Shown here piece by piece: positions 63,131-64,000 of a DNA stretch of 64,000 nucleotides. The stretch is from Sphingomonadales bacterium (lineage in GTDB: Bacteria; Pseudomonadota; Alphaproteobacteria; Sphingomonadales; Sphingomonadaceae), in NCBI GenBank assembly GCA_004173185.1, contig SEFZ01000003.1:62001-126000 (forward strand), given 5' to 3'. The position numbers and the translations under genes were made by a program. The notes under the pieces were generated by a model. The model searched no databases. It was not told the DNA's origin and was given only the letters and a program-made list of their open reading frames with translations. Position 1 is the first letter of the stretch, and the number at the start of each line of letters is the position of its first letter.

Positions 63131-63448
63131 CAAAACCCCCACATTTCGCACGACGTTTCGTGCCCCCGGGGAGGCCGATATGACGTTACGGCACAGCGGG
63201 GCAACGTGGAATGGTCAGGCGACGCATTATTCACGCTCCGGAAACGATCAACGCACGAGTGGATCACGCTTTGCGAACGCAACGGCGGGCATCTGCCCCC
63301 TCGATCGACTGGAGAGAACCGGTCCGAATCAGGGGGGTAATTTCAGCAGCAGTTTCTCCAGCACCGTGACTCGGCCGCCCGTGCGGCTCAAACGCGGCGG
63401 CCCGTCGTCGCCGCGCACCAAATTTTTTTCTTGAATAAGGAAGCATCA
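63131..63448. other. Divergent promoter region between regulators and surface protein gene
   Basis: 318 bp with no supported gene. It contains a hairpin GCACGA-CGTT-TCGTGC (63148-63163) near the regulator start, and an AAATTTTTTTCTTG stretch directly before the surface protein ribosome binding site (AAGGA). No consensus -35/-10 is obvious. Confidence 0.5.
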
Positions 63449-64000
63449 TGACAACCAACTCCAATTCACCTTTGCGCGGCTTCGCCAAGAGTGCGCTGCT
63501 TGTATCTGCCGCGTTCCCGCTGTCCGCGCTGGTCGCAGCAGCGCCCGCGCACGCTGAAGAAATTGTCACGGTCAACGCAGCGGAAACCGCAGCATCAGTC
63601 AATGCGCGCATCGTGACCGCCAAGACGACCCCTGACCGCGATGTAACGATCACCATCGGCTCGGCCGGTGAAGTGACGACCCCGGGCGGTCTCGTTACGT
63701 TGACCGCCGCGGCGGGGCAGGCTGATGGCAAGATTGGCTTCAGCAATGCCGGCAAGGTCGGCGCGGTTGACGCGGCGGGCGCAGTGACCGACAGCGTTGG
63801 TGTTTCGCTCTCCGGTACAGCAGCGAACGCTGACAACACGCTCGAAGCCAGTAACTCGGGGTTGATCACGGGCGGCTTCACCGCAAGCGGCTTCGGCGGG
63901 ACGGTGTCGCTCGATAACAGCGGCACGATTTACAATGGCCTGAGCGTCTCGGGCAAAGGCGATACGTCGCTGATCTCGACCGGCGCGGTTCGTTCGGGCA
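63449..64000 (+). CDS. Large exported surface protein, 5' part only
   Basis: The frame is open from the ATG at 63449 (AAGGA upstream) to the window end, 184 codons. Signal peptide to about residue 36 (PLSALVAAAPAHAEE). The mature part is Ala/Gly/Thr/Ser-rich with repeated Asn-containing turns (FSNAGKVG, ASNSGLITGG, LDNSGTIYNG, GAVRSG), a pattern of right-handed beta-helix passenger domains of autotransporters or adhesins. The C-terminal translocation unit lies outside the window. Two regulator genes are divergent from it. Confidence 0.75.

Overview
This window is high-GC DNA from an alphaproteobacterium, most likely a sphingomonad (Sphingopyxis, Sphingobium or Novosphingobium type). The evidence is three large TonB-dependent receptors beside beta-oxidation genes, a Tn4371-like traG/trb conjugation module ending in a DUF2274 gene, and many insertion sequences. 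The organism is inferred from gene content only; I saw no rRNA, tRNA or CRISPR array.

Layout. (1) 1-5627, minus strand: envelope genes of unknown role (a membrane protein cut by the window edge, an exported metallo-beta-lactamase-fold hydrolase, two lipoproteins, small proteins). (2) 5738-18459: a LysR regulator divergent from a plus-strand catabolic run: acyl-CoA dehydrogenase, SCP2-type thiolase, two MaoC hydratases, SDR, TonB-dependent receptor, acyl-CoA ligase, esterase, alpha-methylacyl-CoA racemase-like CaiB protein and MFS transporter. Together they look like uptake, CoA activation and beta-oxidation of a methyl-branched side chain (steroid- or isoprenoid-like). (3) 18460-22757: an IS91-family element with its own tyrosine recombinase, next to an IS110-family element. 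(4) 22758-25737: a hybrid histidine kinase and a convergent single-domain response regulator. (5) 26052-32871: a TonB receptor coupled to two DUF3526-type ABC permeases and an ATPase, divergent from an exported Fe/Mn superoxide dismutase and followed by a truncated methyltransferase. (6) 33331-36387: a three-gene exported/membrane set ending in a trypsin-like serine protease. (7) 36388-49197: degenerate DNA, then traG-copG-trbBCDEJLFGI-DUF2274-HTH. No relaxase, integrase, TraF or TrbK gene is visible.

(8) 49352-53684: a decayed IS3 element that truncates an aldehyde dehydrogenase gene, an AraC regulator, and a second IS3 element with an A7 frameshift site. (9) 53817-59213: a second catabolic set (TonB receptor, alpha/beta hydrolase, acyl-CoA ligase, SDR) that repeats the themes of region 2. 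(10) 59221-61972: a LysR regulator and the divergent glutathione-dependent formaldehyde dehydrogenase frmA, flanked by IS21 and IS5 remnants. (11) 62019-64000: a LuxR-type response regulator and a winged-helix regulator in one operon, upstream of and divergent from a large surface protein cut by the window end.

The picture is an accessory, IS-rich catabolic and conjugative region patched together by transposition. The least explained parts are the exported protease locus (33331-36387), the envelope gene cluster at the left edge, and the non-coding flanks of the IS110 element, which may encode its guide (bridge) RNA.
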